Part shown: positions 53,366 to 62,257 of the stretch, one piece after another
Numbering within the stretch: position 1 is the stretch's first letter
How the letters are laid out: each line of letters starts with the position of its first letter
Assembly: GCF_016464705.1 (NCBI RefSeq)
Contig: NZ_JAEHOB010000015.1
Location: forward strand, 1 to 64,000
Origin: Qaidamihabitans albus
GTDB taxonomy: Bacteria > Actinomycetota > Actinomycetes > Mycobacteriales > Pseudonocardiaceae
Direction of reading: 5' to 3'
Length of the DNA: 64,000 bases
Translations under genes and position numbers: made by a program
Notes under the pieces: model-generated
The model's database searches: none
Told to the model about the DNA's origin: nothing
The model's input: the letters and a program-made list of their open reading frames with translations, nothing else

Positions 53366-54577
53366 ATGCCACCGATCAGCAACGACGCTGCCACCGTCGA
53401 CCTCGACCCCTACTCCCCGGACCTGACCGAGCCCGGAGTTTGGGACGTTTACGAAACCGCCCGCGCCGCAGGCCCGGCCGCGTGGTCCGAGCGGCGCGGC
53501 GGGTTTTGGGTCGTGACCAACTTCGACGACGTCCGCGCGGCGTTGCGGGACCCGCAGACGTTCTCCTCGGCCTCCGGGCACCGGATCCCGACCGACGGCA
53601 ACCAGCGGGCGATACCGATCGACTTCGACCCGCCGCTGCACACCGCCTACCGGCGGCTGATGACCGAGGCGCTGTCCCCGGCACGGGTGCGCGAGATGAA
53701 GCCCTTCCTCGAACGCACCATCGCCGACCTCGTCGATCGGTTCGTCGAGGCCGGCGGCGGGGACTTCGTCCGCGACGTCGCACTGCCACTGCCGCTGGTC
53801 GTACTCACCGAACTCGTCGGTTTCGACACGGAGACAGTCCAGAAATTTCGTGAGGTCACCGAGCAGATGTGGGCGGGACTGGCCGCCGATGAGGAAGAGG
53901 TCGACTTCACCGGCGCCCGAGCCCGCATCTACGACCTGATGCGGGCGGAGATCGCCGAACACCGCGCCAGCGGCCGGGAGGATTTCGTCACCGATCTGCT
54001 CGACGCCGAGGTCGACGGACGCCCGCTCAGCGAGGACGAGATGATCAGCATCCTCGCCACCTTCGCCGTCGCCGGGCACGAGACCACGATGAACTCGGCG
54101 AGCACCCTTGTGCACCTGCTCGTCGCCGAGCCCGACCACCAGGACCGCTTGCGCGCGAACCCCGACCTGGCGCCGCGCTACGTCGAAGAGATGCTGCGTC
54201 ACCGCAGCCCTGCCCAGAACTTCGCGCGCCGGACGACCTGTCCGGTCACCGTGGGAGGACAGGACATCGCCGAGGGCGACGCGGTCCTGCTGTCCCTCGC
54301 CGCAGCCAACCGCGACCCCGGCCGTTTCCCCGATCCGGACCGTTTCGACCCGGACCGGGACGCCCGCGGCCATCTCGGGTTCGGGTGGGGCATACACCAA
54401 TGCCTGGGTGCCGCCTTGGCGCGCTCGGAACTGGCCATCCTGCTCTGGCGCCTCTGCGCGCACCCGCCGCTCGCAGCGGCCGGCGAAGTGCGCTGGAGCG
54501 GCCTGCAGGGCGGCAACCACCTCGGCCCCACAACGCTGCCGGTCCGGTTCGGTCCGGCCTGTTCGGAGAAAGGATAG
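53366..54577 (+). CDS. Cytochrome P450
   Basis: 403 residues from the ATG at 53366 (GGGAG upstream). I-helix AGHETTMNSAS (the acid/alcohol pair), K-helix EEMLRHRSPA and heme-binding FGWGIHQCLGAALA with C346 are complete. A soluble bacterial P450 of the CYP group that is served by its own ferredoxin and reductase, encoded next. It could hydroxylate, O-demethylate or N-dealkylate the substrate before ring cleavage. Redox partners are contiguous, so the three form a class I system. Confidence 0.95.
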   Translation: MPPISNDAATVDLDPYSPDLTEPGVWDVYETARAAGPAAWSERRGGFWVVTNFDDVRAALRDPQTFSSASGHRIPTDGNQRAIPIDFDPPLHTAYRRLMTEALSPARVREMKPFLERTIADLVDRFVEAGGGDFVRDVALPLPLVVLTELVGFDTETVQKFREVTEQMWAGLAADEEEVDFTGARARIYDLMRAEIAEHRASGREDFVTDLLDAEVDGRPLSEDEMISILATFAVAGHETTMNSASTLVHLLVAEPDHQDRLRANPDLAPRYVEEMLRHRSPAQNFARRTTCPVTVGGQDIAEGDAVLLSLAAANRDPGRFPDPDRFDPDRDARGHLGFGWGIHQCLGAALARSELAILLWRLCAHPPLAAAGEVRWSGLQGGNHLGPTTLPVRFGPACSEKG

Positions 54578-54584
54578 CCCGACG

Positions 54585-54788
54585 ATGAGCTACCGCGTGG
54601 ACATCGACAGAACTTTGTGCAATGGCTACGGCAACTGCGTCGTCGCCGCCCCTGAGGTATTCGACCTCGACACCGAGACCAACATCGCCTTCGTCCAGCC
54701 CGGCCATCGGGCGGACGACGATGGCCCGGCACTGCGCGAAGCCGAGGCGGACTGCCCAGTCGGGGCCATCGCGCTCACAAGAACATGA
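54585..54788 (+). CDS. [3Fe-4S]-type ferredoxin
   Basis: 67 residues. Three cysteines: C12 and C18 in CNGYGNC and C57 in ADCPVGAI. Position 15, where relatives often carry His or Ala or a fourth Cys, is Tyr. It passes electrons from the reductase to the P450. ATG at 54585 is seven bases after the P450 stop with AAAGGA upstream, and the stop overlaps the reductase start. Confidence 0.93.
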   Translation: MSYRVDIDRTLCNGYGNCVVAAPEVFDLDTETNIAFVQPGHRADDDGPALREAEADCPVGAIALTRT

Positions 54789-55984
54789 ACTCCGCGAACA
54801 CCCCCGTGGTCGTGGTCGGAGCCTCGGTCGCCGGCATGCGTGTCGCACAGGCACTGCGTTCGCGCGGGTACGACCGGCCTGTCGTACTGATCGATCGGGA
54901 GAACGGCACACCTTACGACAAGCCAGCGCTGTCGAAGGCCGTGCTCACCTCGCCGGAGACCAACCCACCTGCCCTGTTAGACGAGGTTGGTCTACGTGCT
55001 TTGGACGTCGACCTCCGCGCGGGGACGACCGTCACCGGACTCGACCCGACCGCCCGGCACCTGGTGACCTCGGATGGAGAGCGCATCGCTTTCGGCCCGC
55101 TGGTCATCGCCACCGGGTCGGCACCCCGTCGGGCGCGTCCCCTCGACCGGTTCGGTGGCGTGCACTACCTGCGCACATGGGCAGAGGCGGAGGCGATCCG
55201 ATCGGCCTTCGCGTCACGGCCCCGGGTGGTCGTCGTCGGTGGCGGGTTCATCGGCGGGGAGGTCGCCTCCAGTGCGCGCCAACTGGGTCTGGACGTGACC
55301 ATCGTCGAAGCGGGGCCCCGGCTCCTCGGACGTCTCATGCCGTCCGAGGTCGCCAAACAAGTAGCTCAGATGCACGGCGAGCACTCAGTGCGGGTGGTGT
55401 GCGGACGTTCCGTCGTCGGGGGATACGGAACAACCGAGATCGAAGCGTTGGAACTGGACGACGGCACCCGGTTACCCGCCGATCTCGTGATCGTCGGCAT
55501 CGGCACGACACCCGTCACGACCTGGCTCGAAGACGCCGGGCTGTCGACAACCGAGGGAGTCCGCTGCGACTCGGAACTTGCCGTTCACGGTCTCCGGAGT
55601 GCATGGGCCGTCGGCGACGTCGCCGCCTGGACAGACGCGGCCACCGGTCGCGTACGACGCACCGAGCACTGGACGACAGCTCGCGAGCAGGCTTCCTACG
55701 CTGCGAACGCCATTGTTGATCCGGCACCGCAAAGACCGTTCCGGACAACCGGCTACGTCTGGTCCGACCAACACGGCGTTCGTATTCAACACGTCGGAGA
55801 AGCCGACGCAACAACCACGACGCGGAGCCAGCCGGCCGGCGGGGACGAACGCGGGTGGCTGTTCGTGCACCACCGCGGAGACGACGTAGTCGGAGCAACA
55901 GCGTTCAACGCCCCGCGCGAGCTCTTGGAGATCCGCCGTCGTCTCGCCGACACACGAAATGAAGCGCAGGAGGTAGCACAGTGA
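54785..55984 (+). CDS. Ferredoxin reductase (FAD/NAD(P)H)
   Basis: 399 residues. FAD-binding GASVAGMRVAQAL (12–24), NAD-binding VVGGGFIGGEVASSARQLG and C-terminal FAD motif AWAVGDVAAW. A typical rubredoxin/putidaredoxin-reductase-like enzyme, cytosolic, feeding the ferredoxin upstream. Start overlaps the ferredoxin stop (ATGA). Confidence 0.92.
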   Translation: MNSANTPVVVVGASVAGMRVAQALRSRGYDRPVVLIDRENGTPYDKPALSKAVLTSPETNPPALLDEVGLRALDVDLRAGTTVTGLDPTARHLVTSDGERIAFGPLVIATGSAPRRARPLDRFGGVHYLRTWAEAEAIRSAFASRPRVVVVGGGFIGGEVASSARQLGLDVTIVEAGPRLLGRLMPSEVAKQVAQMHGEHSVRVVCGRSVVGGYGTTEIEALELDDGTRLPADLVIVGIGTTPVTTWLEDAGLSTTEGVRCDSELAVHGLRSAWAVGDVAAWTDAATGRVRRTEHWTTAREQASYAANAIVDPAPQRPFRTTGYVWSDQHGVRIQHVGEADATTTTRSQPAGGDERGWLFVHHRGDDVVGATAFNAPRELLEIRRRLADTRNEAQEVAQ

Positions 55985-56454
55985 GCAATCCGCCACTCAC
56001 GACGGCAGTGATCACAGCCGGTGATCCACCTGCCGCGGACTTCGCCGCCCGATTCACCACGACCCTCACGGCAGCCCGACCGACCCACATGATGCCAGTG
56101 GCCGCATGTACCGACCTCGACGCCGTGGCCCGTGAAGTCGATATTCTTGTAGTGGCCACGACAGTGCGCGACGGCAGGTTGCCGTCGACCCTGACCCGGT
56201 TGCTGGAGCAGCGACGCGGTACTCGATCGTTGGACACCTTGGCGTTCGCTCTCTGTGTGGCCGAACCGTCCGACCACGTGGTCGTGGAACGGCAGCTGAA
56301 ACCCGCACTCGTCGCCGCCGGTCTCGTCTGTCCGACCCCGGGGCTGACCCTGCCACCTCGCCAAGACCCCGGCCCAGCCATCGCCTCCGTCTGCCGCTAT
56401 TGGAGATACGCCGTGTCCAGCATGGTGCAACGGTCTCGGCAGGTCGCATCATGA
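55981..56454 (+). CDS. Flavodoxin-like reductase-type protein
   Basis: 157 residues from a GTG overlapping the reductase. Flavodoxin-like alpha/beta pattern with TTAVITAGDP, VDILVVATTVRDGRLPS and FALCVAEPSD, as in NADPH-dependent FMN reductases. The usual phosphate-binding loop is weak (GDPPAADFA). It may supply reduced FMN or just act as an accessory protein to the flavin reductase next to it. Moderately sure. Confidence 0.6.
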   Translation: MSNPPLTTAVITAGDPPAADFAARFTTTLTAARPTHMMPVAACTDLDAVAREVDILVVATTVRDGRLPSTLTRLLEQRRGTRSLDTLAFALCVAEPSDHVVVERQLKPALVAAGLVCPTPGLTLPPRQDPGPAIASVCRYWRYAVSSMVQRSRQVAS

Positions 56455-57026
56455 CGGCGGAAATCCTCGACCGCGACGCTCTGCGCACCGTGTTCGGCGC
56501 CTGCCCGTCGAGTGTTGTCGCGGTATGCGGAATGTTCTCGGGCGAACGCGTTGGCATGGCAATGAGCACCTTCGTTCCGGTGTCGTTGAGTCCTCCATTG
56601 GTGGCCGTCTGTGTCCAACACGATTCCCGGACCTGGCCGGTCCTTCGACAGGTACCGGTTCTGGGACTGAGTGTGTTGGAGGTCAACCACGAAAGCGTCG
56701 CGCGCTCCCTCGCCGGCCCAATCGCGGATCGGTTCAGCGAGATCGCGACGTCGGCCACCGGTACGGCGGTGCACATCGATGACAGCGTCGCCCAGATGAC
56801 CTGCTCGATCGACAACGAGACCGTCGTCGGTGATCACGTGCTCGTCGTGCTTCGAGTGCGCAGCGCGCACTCGTCCGTCGACCCGAATCCGCTGGTGTTC
56901 CACCGCAGCGGCTTTACCGGCGTCGCGTCGCCGAGCTGGCGGCACTCGCAGCGCTCACCCGAGCCCCGTGCAACCGGCGATGGATTTCCGGCGAGCGTCC
57001 ATTCCGGCCAGGAGGAGTGCTCGTGA
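56451..57026 (+). CDS. Flavin reductase (HpaC/DIM6-type)
   Basis: 191 residues. The flavin-reductase split-barrel shows in FGACPSSVVAVCG, AMSTFVPVSLSPPLVAVCVQ and FSVLE-like GLSVLEVNHE. It likely reduces FMN/FAD with NAD(P)H for the LLM monooxygenase in the same operon. ATG overlaps the previous stop, and the C-terminal 25 residues are a disordered extension. The stop overlaps the next GTG. Confidence 0.85.
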   Translation: MTAEILDRDALRTVFGACPSSVVAVCGMFSGERVGMAMSTFVPVSLSPPLVAVCVQHDSRTWPVLRQVPVLGLSVLEVNHESVARSLAGPIADRFSEIATSATGTAVHIDDSVAQMTCSIDNETVVGDHVLVVLRVRSAHSSVDPNPLVFHRSGFTGVASPSWRHSQRSPEPRATGDGFPASVHSGQEECS

Positions 57027-58630
57027 ACAGCTCGTCGATGTGCTTCGAACCCCTCACCCCCACCGCGTTCCTCGACCGGGCTGCGGCCGCGCACGCGGAC
57101 CGCACCGCCGTGGTGGACGGGCCCGCCCGGTTCACCTACGCCGAACTGCACGAGCGCTGCGCGCGCCTCGCCGGTGCACTCGCGACCCGGGCACGAGGCC
57201 GTCCGGTCGCAATCCTCGCGCCGAACGTTCACGAGATGCTGGAGGCGCACTTCGGCATCCCGTGGGCCGGGGCGCCGCTCGTCACGATCAACACTCGGCT
57301 CTCGGGCAACGAGATCCGCTACATCCTCGGGCACTGCCGTGCCTCGGTGCTCGTGTACGACCCGCTGTTCGACGAAGTCGTCGACGCCGCGGTGACCGGC
57401 CTCGCCGACCCGCCGGAACGCATCCGCATCGGTGAGCAGTACGAGACCCTGCTCGACGCTGCCGAGCCGACCACCCGTGCCGTGGACGACGAGACGACAT
57501 TGCTCTCGATCAACTACACCTCGGGCACGACCGGCCGGCCGAAGGGAGTGATGTACCACCATCGGGGGGCCTACCTGCAAGCCCTGGCGATGGTCGCGCA
57601 CACCGGGTTGTCGCCGAGCGCGGTACACCTGTGGACACTGCCAATGTTCCACTGCAACGGCTGGTGCTTCCCGTGGGCGGTCTCCGCTGCCGCCGCCACC
57701 CACGTGTGCCTGCCACGCGTCGAGCCGACGCTCGTCTGGGAGCTGATCCGGCGGGAGGGTGTGACGCACCTCGAGGGTGCCCCGACCGTGCTGTCCATGC
57801 TCGGGCACGCACCCGAAGCGGAGCCACTGCCGCACACCGTGCACCTGGCGACCGGGGGCGCGCCGCCCTCGCCGGCGATCCTGCGACGGATGACCGGACT
57901 CGGGTTCGACGTCACCCACCTCTACGGACTCACCGAGACCTACGGCCCCGCGATGATCTGCGAGTGGCGCCCCGAGTGGAACGACTGCGACGAGCTGACG
58001 AGAGCCACGCTGTCCGCCCGGCAGGGCGTCGGGAATCTGATCGCCTGCACTCCCCGCGTGCTGACCGACGACGGCCGTGACGTCCCTGCCGACGGCACCA
58101 CCGTCGGGCAGATCACGCTGCGCGGCAACAATCTCATGCTCGGTTACCTCGACGCCCCCGAGAGCACCGCCGCCGCGGCTCCCGACGGCTGGTTCCGGAC
58201 CGGCGACCTCGGCGTCCGGCATCCAGACGGGTACGTGGAACTGCGCGACCGGAGCAAGGACGTGATCATCTCCGGCGGCGAGAACATCGCCTCCGTCGAG
58301 GTGGAGCAGGTCATCGCCGAGCACCCCGCCGTGCTCGAGGTCGCGGTTGTCGCTGCTCCCGACGACCGGTGGGGCGAGGTTCCGGCGGCCTTCGTCACGT
58401 TGCAACCGTCGGCTACCGCAACGGAGGCCGAGATCATCGAACACGTTCGGGCGCGAATCGCGCGCTACAAGGCCCCGAAGTCAGTCGTCTTCGGCCCCTT
58501 GCCCAAGACCTCTACGGGAAAAATCAAGAAATACGTGCTGCGCGACGAGCAACGGACGGGCTGGCAGCGCACGTCAAATGGACCTGCCCGGTCCGATTCG
58601 GACGAATCAAAGGAGGAGGAAACCGCATGA
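57023..58630 (+). CDS. AMP-forming acyl-CoA synthetase (aryl/fatty-acid type)
   Basis: 535 residues. Motifs YTSGTTGRPKGVMYHHRG (about 170–187), YGLTETYGP, DGWFRTGDLGVRHPDGYV, RSKDVIISGGENIA and the final Lys in TSTGKIKKYV. Resembles the medium-chain and methylmercaptopropionyl/cinnamate-type ligases. CoA activation could precede P450 or side-chain shortening. The last 20 residues are acidic/Ser-rich. Its stop overlaps the cupin start. Confidence 0.92.
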   Translation: MNSSSMCFEPLTPTAFLDRAAAAHADRTAVVDGPARFTYAELHERCARLAGALATRARGRPVAILAPNVHEMLEAHFGIPWAGAPLVTINTRLSGNEIRYILGHCRASVLVYDPLFDEVVDAAVTGLADPPERIRIGEQYETLLDAAEPTTRAVDDETTLLSINYTSGTTGRPKGVMYHHRGAYLQALAMVAHTGLSPSAVHLWTLPMFHCNGWCFPWAVSAAAATHVCLPRVEPTLVWELIRREGVTHLEGAPTVLSMLGHAPEAEPLPHTVHLATGGAPPSPAILRRMTGLGFDVTHLYGLTETYGPAMICEWRPEWNDCDELTRATLSARQGVGNLIACTPRVLTDDGRDVPADGTTVGQITLRGNNLMLGYLDAPESTAAAAPDGWFRTGDLGVRHPDGYVELRDRSKDVIISGGENIASVEVEQVIAEHPAVLEVAVVAAPDDRWGEVPAAFVTLQPSATATEAEIIEHVRARIARYKAPKSVVFGPLPKTSTGKIKKYVLRDEQRTGWQRTSNGPARSDSDESKEEETA

Positions 58631-59772
58631 CTGTTGCCAACGTGTCCCACATCAGCCTCGGTTCGGGCGCCGGCGCCGTCGAGACGTCAGGAGAGGGCCC
58701 CACGTTGCCCACCCCGTGGGCACCGCTGAAGATCACCGCTGCGGAAATTCAGGAGACCATCGAGCGGCTGGCGCGGGGACCTGCTCCCGCCAACGGTCGA
58801 CGTTCGGCGGTGCTGGTACACCCCGAGTCAGCCACCGGCCGGAGCTTCGCGCCCGGAGTTGAGGTCGTGATCGAGGTGCTGCTGCCGGGCGAACGGACGA
58901 CGCCGTTGCGCCGCAACTCGAGTCTCGTTCAGATCGGCATCGAAGGCTCCGGGACTGTCCAGGTCGCGGACACGTCGCTGAAGCTGGACGACCGCGACGT
59001 GGTTACCGTGCCTTCGATGAAGCCGCACCGGTTCGTGAACACCGGCGAGCAACGGTGGGTGCGGCTGGCGTACTCCAATGCTCCGTTGCTCGCGTTCCTT
59101 GGAACCCACTTCTGGGAGGAACTCGACGAGGACTGGCTCCCCGGCGTGCCGGTCGACGGACCAATCGACATGGACGAGGTCACCGACATCGCCGATCTTG
59201 GGACCGCGCCCGACCACGAGGTCTCACCGACCGGGGCACGACTGCGCGGCTACGAGTACCTGGTCGACATCGAGCCGGTCCCGAACCGTCCGCTGCACTG
59301 GCCCTACGAAACGATCGCAGGTCTGATGTCGCAGACCCTCGGCGATGGCAAGCGCACGATCATGGCGCTATACAACCCGGCCACCGAACGCAAGCAAGGT
59401 GCTACCGGCACCTTCTTCGTGACGCTTTCCCGAATCCCGCAGGGAGTCAGGCAGCGTCCCGAGGGACCCGGCCACCGGCACAGCTCGGTCGCCATCAACT
59501 ACCACGTCGAAGGGACCGGCTACTCGATCGTCGATGGGCAGCGGATCGACTTCGCGCCCGGGGATCTGCTGCTCTCAGCCCCCTCTTGGCGCGAACACGC
59601 GCACTATCCAAGCGAGACCGGCCTGACTGTCTACACGGTCCAGGACCACCCGCAACACATCGGTATGGAGTCACTGATTTGGCAGGAGGATCTCAACGGC
59701 CCCATTTTCGCGCTCGGACTCGAGAAGGGCCAGACCGGCTACGTCGCCCCGCGGAACTGGGACGACGAGTGA
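58627..59772 (+). CDS. Bicupin ring-cleavage dioxygenase (gentisate/salicylate-dioxygenase-like)
   Basis: 381 residues, ATG overlapping the ligase stop, with AAAGGAGGAGG upstream. Two cupin domains: about 75–175 (PLRRNSSLVQIGIEGSGTVQ, then PSMKPHRFVNTG) and 250–350 (GHRHSSVAINYHVEGTG, then PSWREHAHYP). The second has the His residues expected for Fe(II). In gentisate 1,2-dioxygenases the metal is in the first cupin, so which one binds iron here is unclear. Cleaves a dihydroxy- or hydroxy-aromatic acid to an oxo-acid, a good substrate for the FAH protein. Confidence 0.85.
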   Translation: MTVANVSHISLGSGAGAVETSGEGPTLPTPWAPLKITAAEIQETIERLARGPAPANGRRSAVLVHPESATGRSFAPGVEVVIEVLLPGERTTPLRRNSSLVQIGIEGSGTVQVADTSLKLDDRDVVTVPSMKPHRFVNTGEQRWVRLAYSNAPLLAFLGTHFWEELDEDWLPGVPVDGPIDMDEVTDIADLGTAPDHEVSPTGARLRGYEYLVDIEPVPNRPLHWPYETIAGLMSQTLGDGKRTIMALYNPATERKQGATGTFFVTLSRIPQGVRQRPEGPGHRHSSVAINYHVEGTGYSIVDGQRIDFAPGDLLLSAPSWREHAHYPSETGLTVYTVQDHPQHIGMESLIWQEDLNGPIFALGLEKGQTGYVAPRNWDDE

Positions 59773-59774
59773 AC

Positions 59775-59802
59775 GGTGCCCGCCGTTCGTGCGACGGGCA
59801 CC
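59775..59802 (+). terminator. Hairpin after the oxidative operon
   Basis: Arms GGTGCCCG (59775–59782) and CGGGCACC (59795–59802) with a 12-base loop begin 3 bases after the cupin stop codon. No T-tract. It closes the operon. Confidence 0.65.
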
Positions 59803-60016
59803 AGTGAGCGATGAAGTGTGCATTTGCGGCAGTTGGCTCACCGAAGTCCGTTCACGCCGAAGGCCCGATGCCGGCTTGCGACGTGTGAACGGAGTCACCC
59901 GGCACTGCCGCACTTGCCACTGCTGTTCGATCTGTAGACCACCAGGCCCTTTTCTCGTATCGCGAATCGGGTCTGGGCAACGAGCGCTCTCCACCACACG
60001 AAAATGATGTGAGACC
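59803..60016. other. Spacer with a 9-bp inverted repeat
   Basis: No gene. TCCGTTCAC (59848–59856) and GTGAACGGA (59884–59892) form a separated inverted repeat 27 bases apart that might be a regulatory or terminator element. The truncated aldehyde dehydrogenase starts at the end. Confidence 0.4.
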
Positions 60017-60667
60017 ATGAGCATCCCGACAGAGCTCTACATCGACGGCCGCTGGATCCCCGGCTCCACCGGGCGGCGGTTCGACGTCGAGAACCCTGCC
60101 ACCCGCACCGTGCTCGCCACCGTCGCCGACGGTGAAATCGCCGACGGCAGGGCGGCGGCTCACGCTGCGGAGCGCGCCGCCGACGACTGGCGCGACACCG
60201 CACCGCGCGAGCGCGCCGAGCTCCTACGCGCGATGTACGCCGAGACCATCGCACGGACCGATGAGATCGCCGAACTCATCGTCGCCGAGAACGGCAAACC
60301 GATGTCCGACGCCCGTGCCGAGGTGACCTACGCCGCTGAGTTCTTCCGCTGGTACAGCGAGGAAGCGGTCCGGCTTCCCGGCTTCCTAACCAGCTCGCCC
60401 AGCGGGACACGGCGGATCATGGAAATATCACAGCCGATCGGCGTATCGCTGCTTCTGACCCCGTGGAACCTTCCGGCCGCCATGATCACCCGCAAGATCG
60501 CTCCCGCGTTGGCGGCCGGCTGCACCACGATCGTCAAGCCCTCCTGGCAGACCCCGCTGACCGCCTTGGTGGGTGTTCGGGGACGGCGGGCTTGGACAGA
60601 GAGGGCAGCCGGAATGACGGTCGCGGGTAAGGGCCCCTGGGCGAACATCGTCACCTTCGGCCAGTAG
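60017..60667 (+). pseudogene. Truncated aldehyde dehydrogenase (succinate-semialdehyde type)
   Basis: Codons 1–184 encode an NAD(P)-dependent aldehyde dehydrogenase N-terminus with LYIDGRWIPGSTGRRFDVEN, AENGKPMSDARAEV and LTPWNLPAAMITRKIAPALA up to IVKPSWQTPLTAL. After about 60569 the frame continues into unrelated sequence (VGVRGRRAWTERAAG) and stops at 60667. The catalytic Glu (about 250) and Cys (about 285) are absent, so it is inactive. Its loss may have removed the last step of the upstream pathway, or another chromosomal gene replaces it. Confidence 0.85.
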
Positions 60668-60670
60668 TGA

Positions 60671-60737
60671 CACCCCCGGGTTTACAAACGACCGGGCTTC
60701 CGGCACGATGCTCATATGGATTGTAACCCCGGGGGTG
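60671..60737. promoter_or_regulatory. Inverted repeat overlapping the HTH gene start
   Basis: Arms CACCCCCGGGTTTACAA (60671–60687) and TTGTAACCCCGGGGGTG (60721–60737) match at 16 of 17 positions over 33 bases. The left arm covers a TTTACA -35-like box, with a CACGAT -10-like box 17 bases on and the ATG 6 bases after that. The right arm lies inside codons 2–8. This is the picture of an operator for a repressor controlling its own leaderless gene. Confidence 0.6.
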
Positions 60738-61147
60738 ACGCGGCGTGGGACGCGGTGCTCGCCCACCGCCCAGCCGAGGTGCGTGCCGATGTGGCTGATC
60801 GTTTCGTCGAGAACGGCATTACGCCTACCGGCGTGGCGGCGGTGCTGGCGGATATGGGCGACGGTTTGCACGCCGCGGCGGCAACAGGGGACGAGCACTG
60901 GGCGGAGCGGTTTGGGGGGCCACTTGCTGTGGCCTTGCTGGCCGCCGAGGTCAGTGCATTGGCCGCTCACCTGAACTCACGCGCCTCCGCGGTGCGGGCC
61001 ATTGCCGTGGGCGGTCTGCTCGACGACTTCAGCGCTGTGACCATCGCGGCGCGGCTGGGAGTCTCGCGGCAGAAGGTCTACGACATCGCCCGCGGCAGTG
61101 CGATCGGACCCTTCATCGAACATGCCCTAGGAGGCAGCCGTGCGTGA
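60716..61147 (+). CDS. Small HTH protein, probably self-regulating
   Basis: 143 residues. The ATG is at the expected transcription start, so the gene is probably leaderless. A helical N-terminal domain (10–95) is followed by a C-terminal HTH with LDDFSAVTIAARLGVSRQKV (about 108–127). No known family is certain. The inverted repeat spanning its promoter and first codons suggests that it binds there. The following membrane-protein gene overlaps it by 8 bases, so they form a two-gene unit. Confidence 0.7.
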   Translation: MDCNPGGDAAWDAVLAHRPAEVRADVADRFVENGITPTGVAAVLADMGDGLHAAAATGDEHWAERFGGPLAVALLAAEVSALAAHLNSRASAVRAIAVGGLLDDFSAVTIAARLGVSRQKVYDIARGSAIGPFIEHALGGSRA

Positions 61148-61829
61148 ACTTACCGAGCTCGTCGATCTGCCCGATGTGGACAAACAGCCGCTGGTGCATC
61201 CGTTGGACCTGCAAGAAGCCCGTCGGCCGTTCCGACGGGCACAATTCATCGCCGCGTTGACGAACCCCGCGGTGGGACTGTGCCTTGCCGGGATCATCTG
61301 GTTCGCTAGCGGTAGTGTCCTTCCTCCCCTGGTCGCGGCCGTTGCGATCACCGGCTTCGGTGCTCTGGCGAGTCACCTCGCCCGCGAAGAGGCTTGGGCG
61401 TTCATCCCCCGGAAGCGTCAGGATCGGCACCGCGCTCTGCCCCTGATCTGGGATCTCGGGGGCGCGGTGGTGCTCGCCGCAGTACTCGCGGTGGCGCTGG
61501 TCCTGATGGTCGTCCGCCTGTCGCAGCCGGACGTGTCCACAGAGATACGCCAATTCACCTTCGGGATGGGAGTCGGAACGGGCCTGCTCATGATCGGTGA
61601 CGCGATCACCAGACTGCTGCGCAAGCAAGGCAGAAGGGCTCTGCTCGCGCTGCCAGGGCTGCTCGCCGTCGCAGGCTCGCTCGCAGCCGCCGACATCACA
61701 CTGTCCGGCACCCTCCACCCGACGACCTCGCCAACCGTGGCACTGGGCCTGGTCACCATGCTCGGAATCGGCGTCGCTGTCGGCGCGTGGAAGTACTTCG
61801 AATATCGACACCGGGCACCCGCACACTGA
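61140..61829 (+). CDS. Membrane protein coupled to the HTH gene
   Basis: 229 residues, GTG start overlapping the HTH stop by 8 bases. About six hydrophobic helices: 44–62, 65–82, 104–128, 140–158, 168–188 and 195–212, with a polar loop around 83–100. The N-terminal 35 residues are cytosolic. No family recognised. The link with the HTH protein resembles small sensor/effector pairs in which a membrane protein modulates a regulator. Function unknown. Confidence 0.7.
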   Translation: MRELTELVDLPDVDKQPLVHPLDLQEARRPFRRAQFIAALTNPAVGLCLAGIIWFASGSVLPPLVAAVAITGFGALASHLAREEAWAFIPRKRQDRHRALPLIWDLGGAVVLAAVLAVALVLMVVRLSQPDVSTEIRQFTFGMGVGTGLLMIGDAITRLLRKQGRRALLALPGLLAVAGSLAAADITLSGTLHPTTSPTVALGLVTMLGIGVAVGAWKYFEYRHRAPAH

Positions 61830-62257
61830 GCACCCGTGTCGTTGTCGCCACCAGCCCGACACGTAACGCCATGCGCTCGGCCTGTGCTGGTGGGCTCCTA
61901 AGCCGGGAGGCGTGGCAATGCCGTTCGAGCAGCGGGTGACCGAGACGTTCGTGGCGTCGACGGCAACCCGGGCAGGGTCTTGACCGCCTACCCACCTTCG
62001 GAGCGGGATGCCACTGCACAGCCTCTTCACTTCCACCCCGTGCCGGTGTAGTGCCTGCGGGCAGGGTCCTGAGTCCACTTTGGTCTTACTCGGGACCACA
62101 TCTTGGCTGCACCGCCTGCTTTGCCATCGCACCCGTGCCCGCTCGGGAACTGGGTGCGAGGTTGGTCCGGGGAGACGATCGTCGTGCAATGTTCCGGGGC
62201 GTGCGTACGTTTCTTGCTATGTGGTGGGCCGCCTGCCGGCGGCCTGTGCGCCTGTTC
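61830..62257. other. Region without a recognisable gene
   Basis: About 430 bases. Frames on both strands are short or Arg/Pro-rich and carry no domain. The right end, from about 62230, is likely the terminal part of the IS5-type element that follows. Confidence 0.5.

Noticed and set aside
52871-54520. Reverse frame of about 550 codons across DapA and P450
   Set aside because: Both forward genes have intact active-site motifs; the reverse frame does not resemble a protein.
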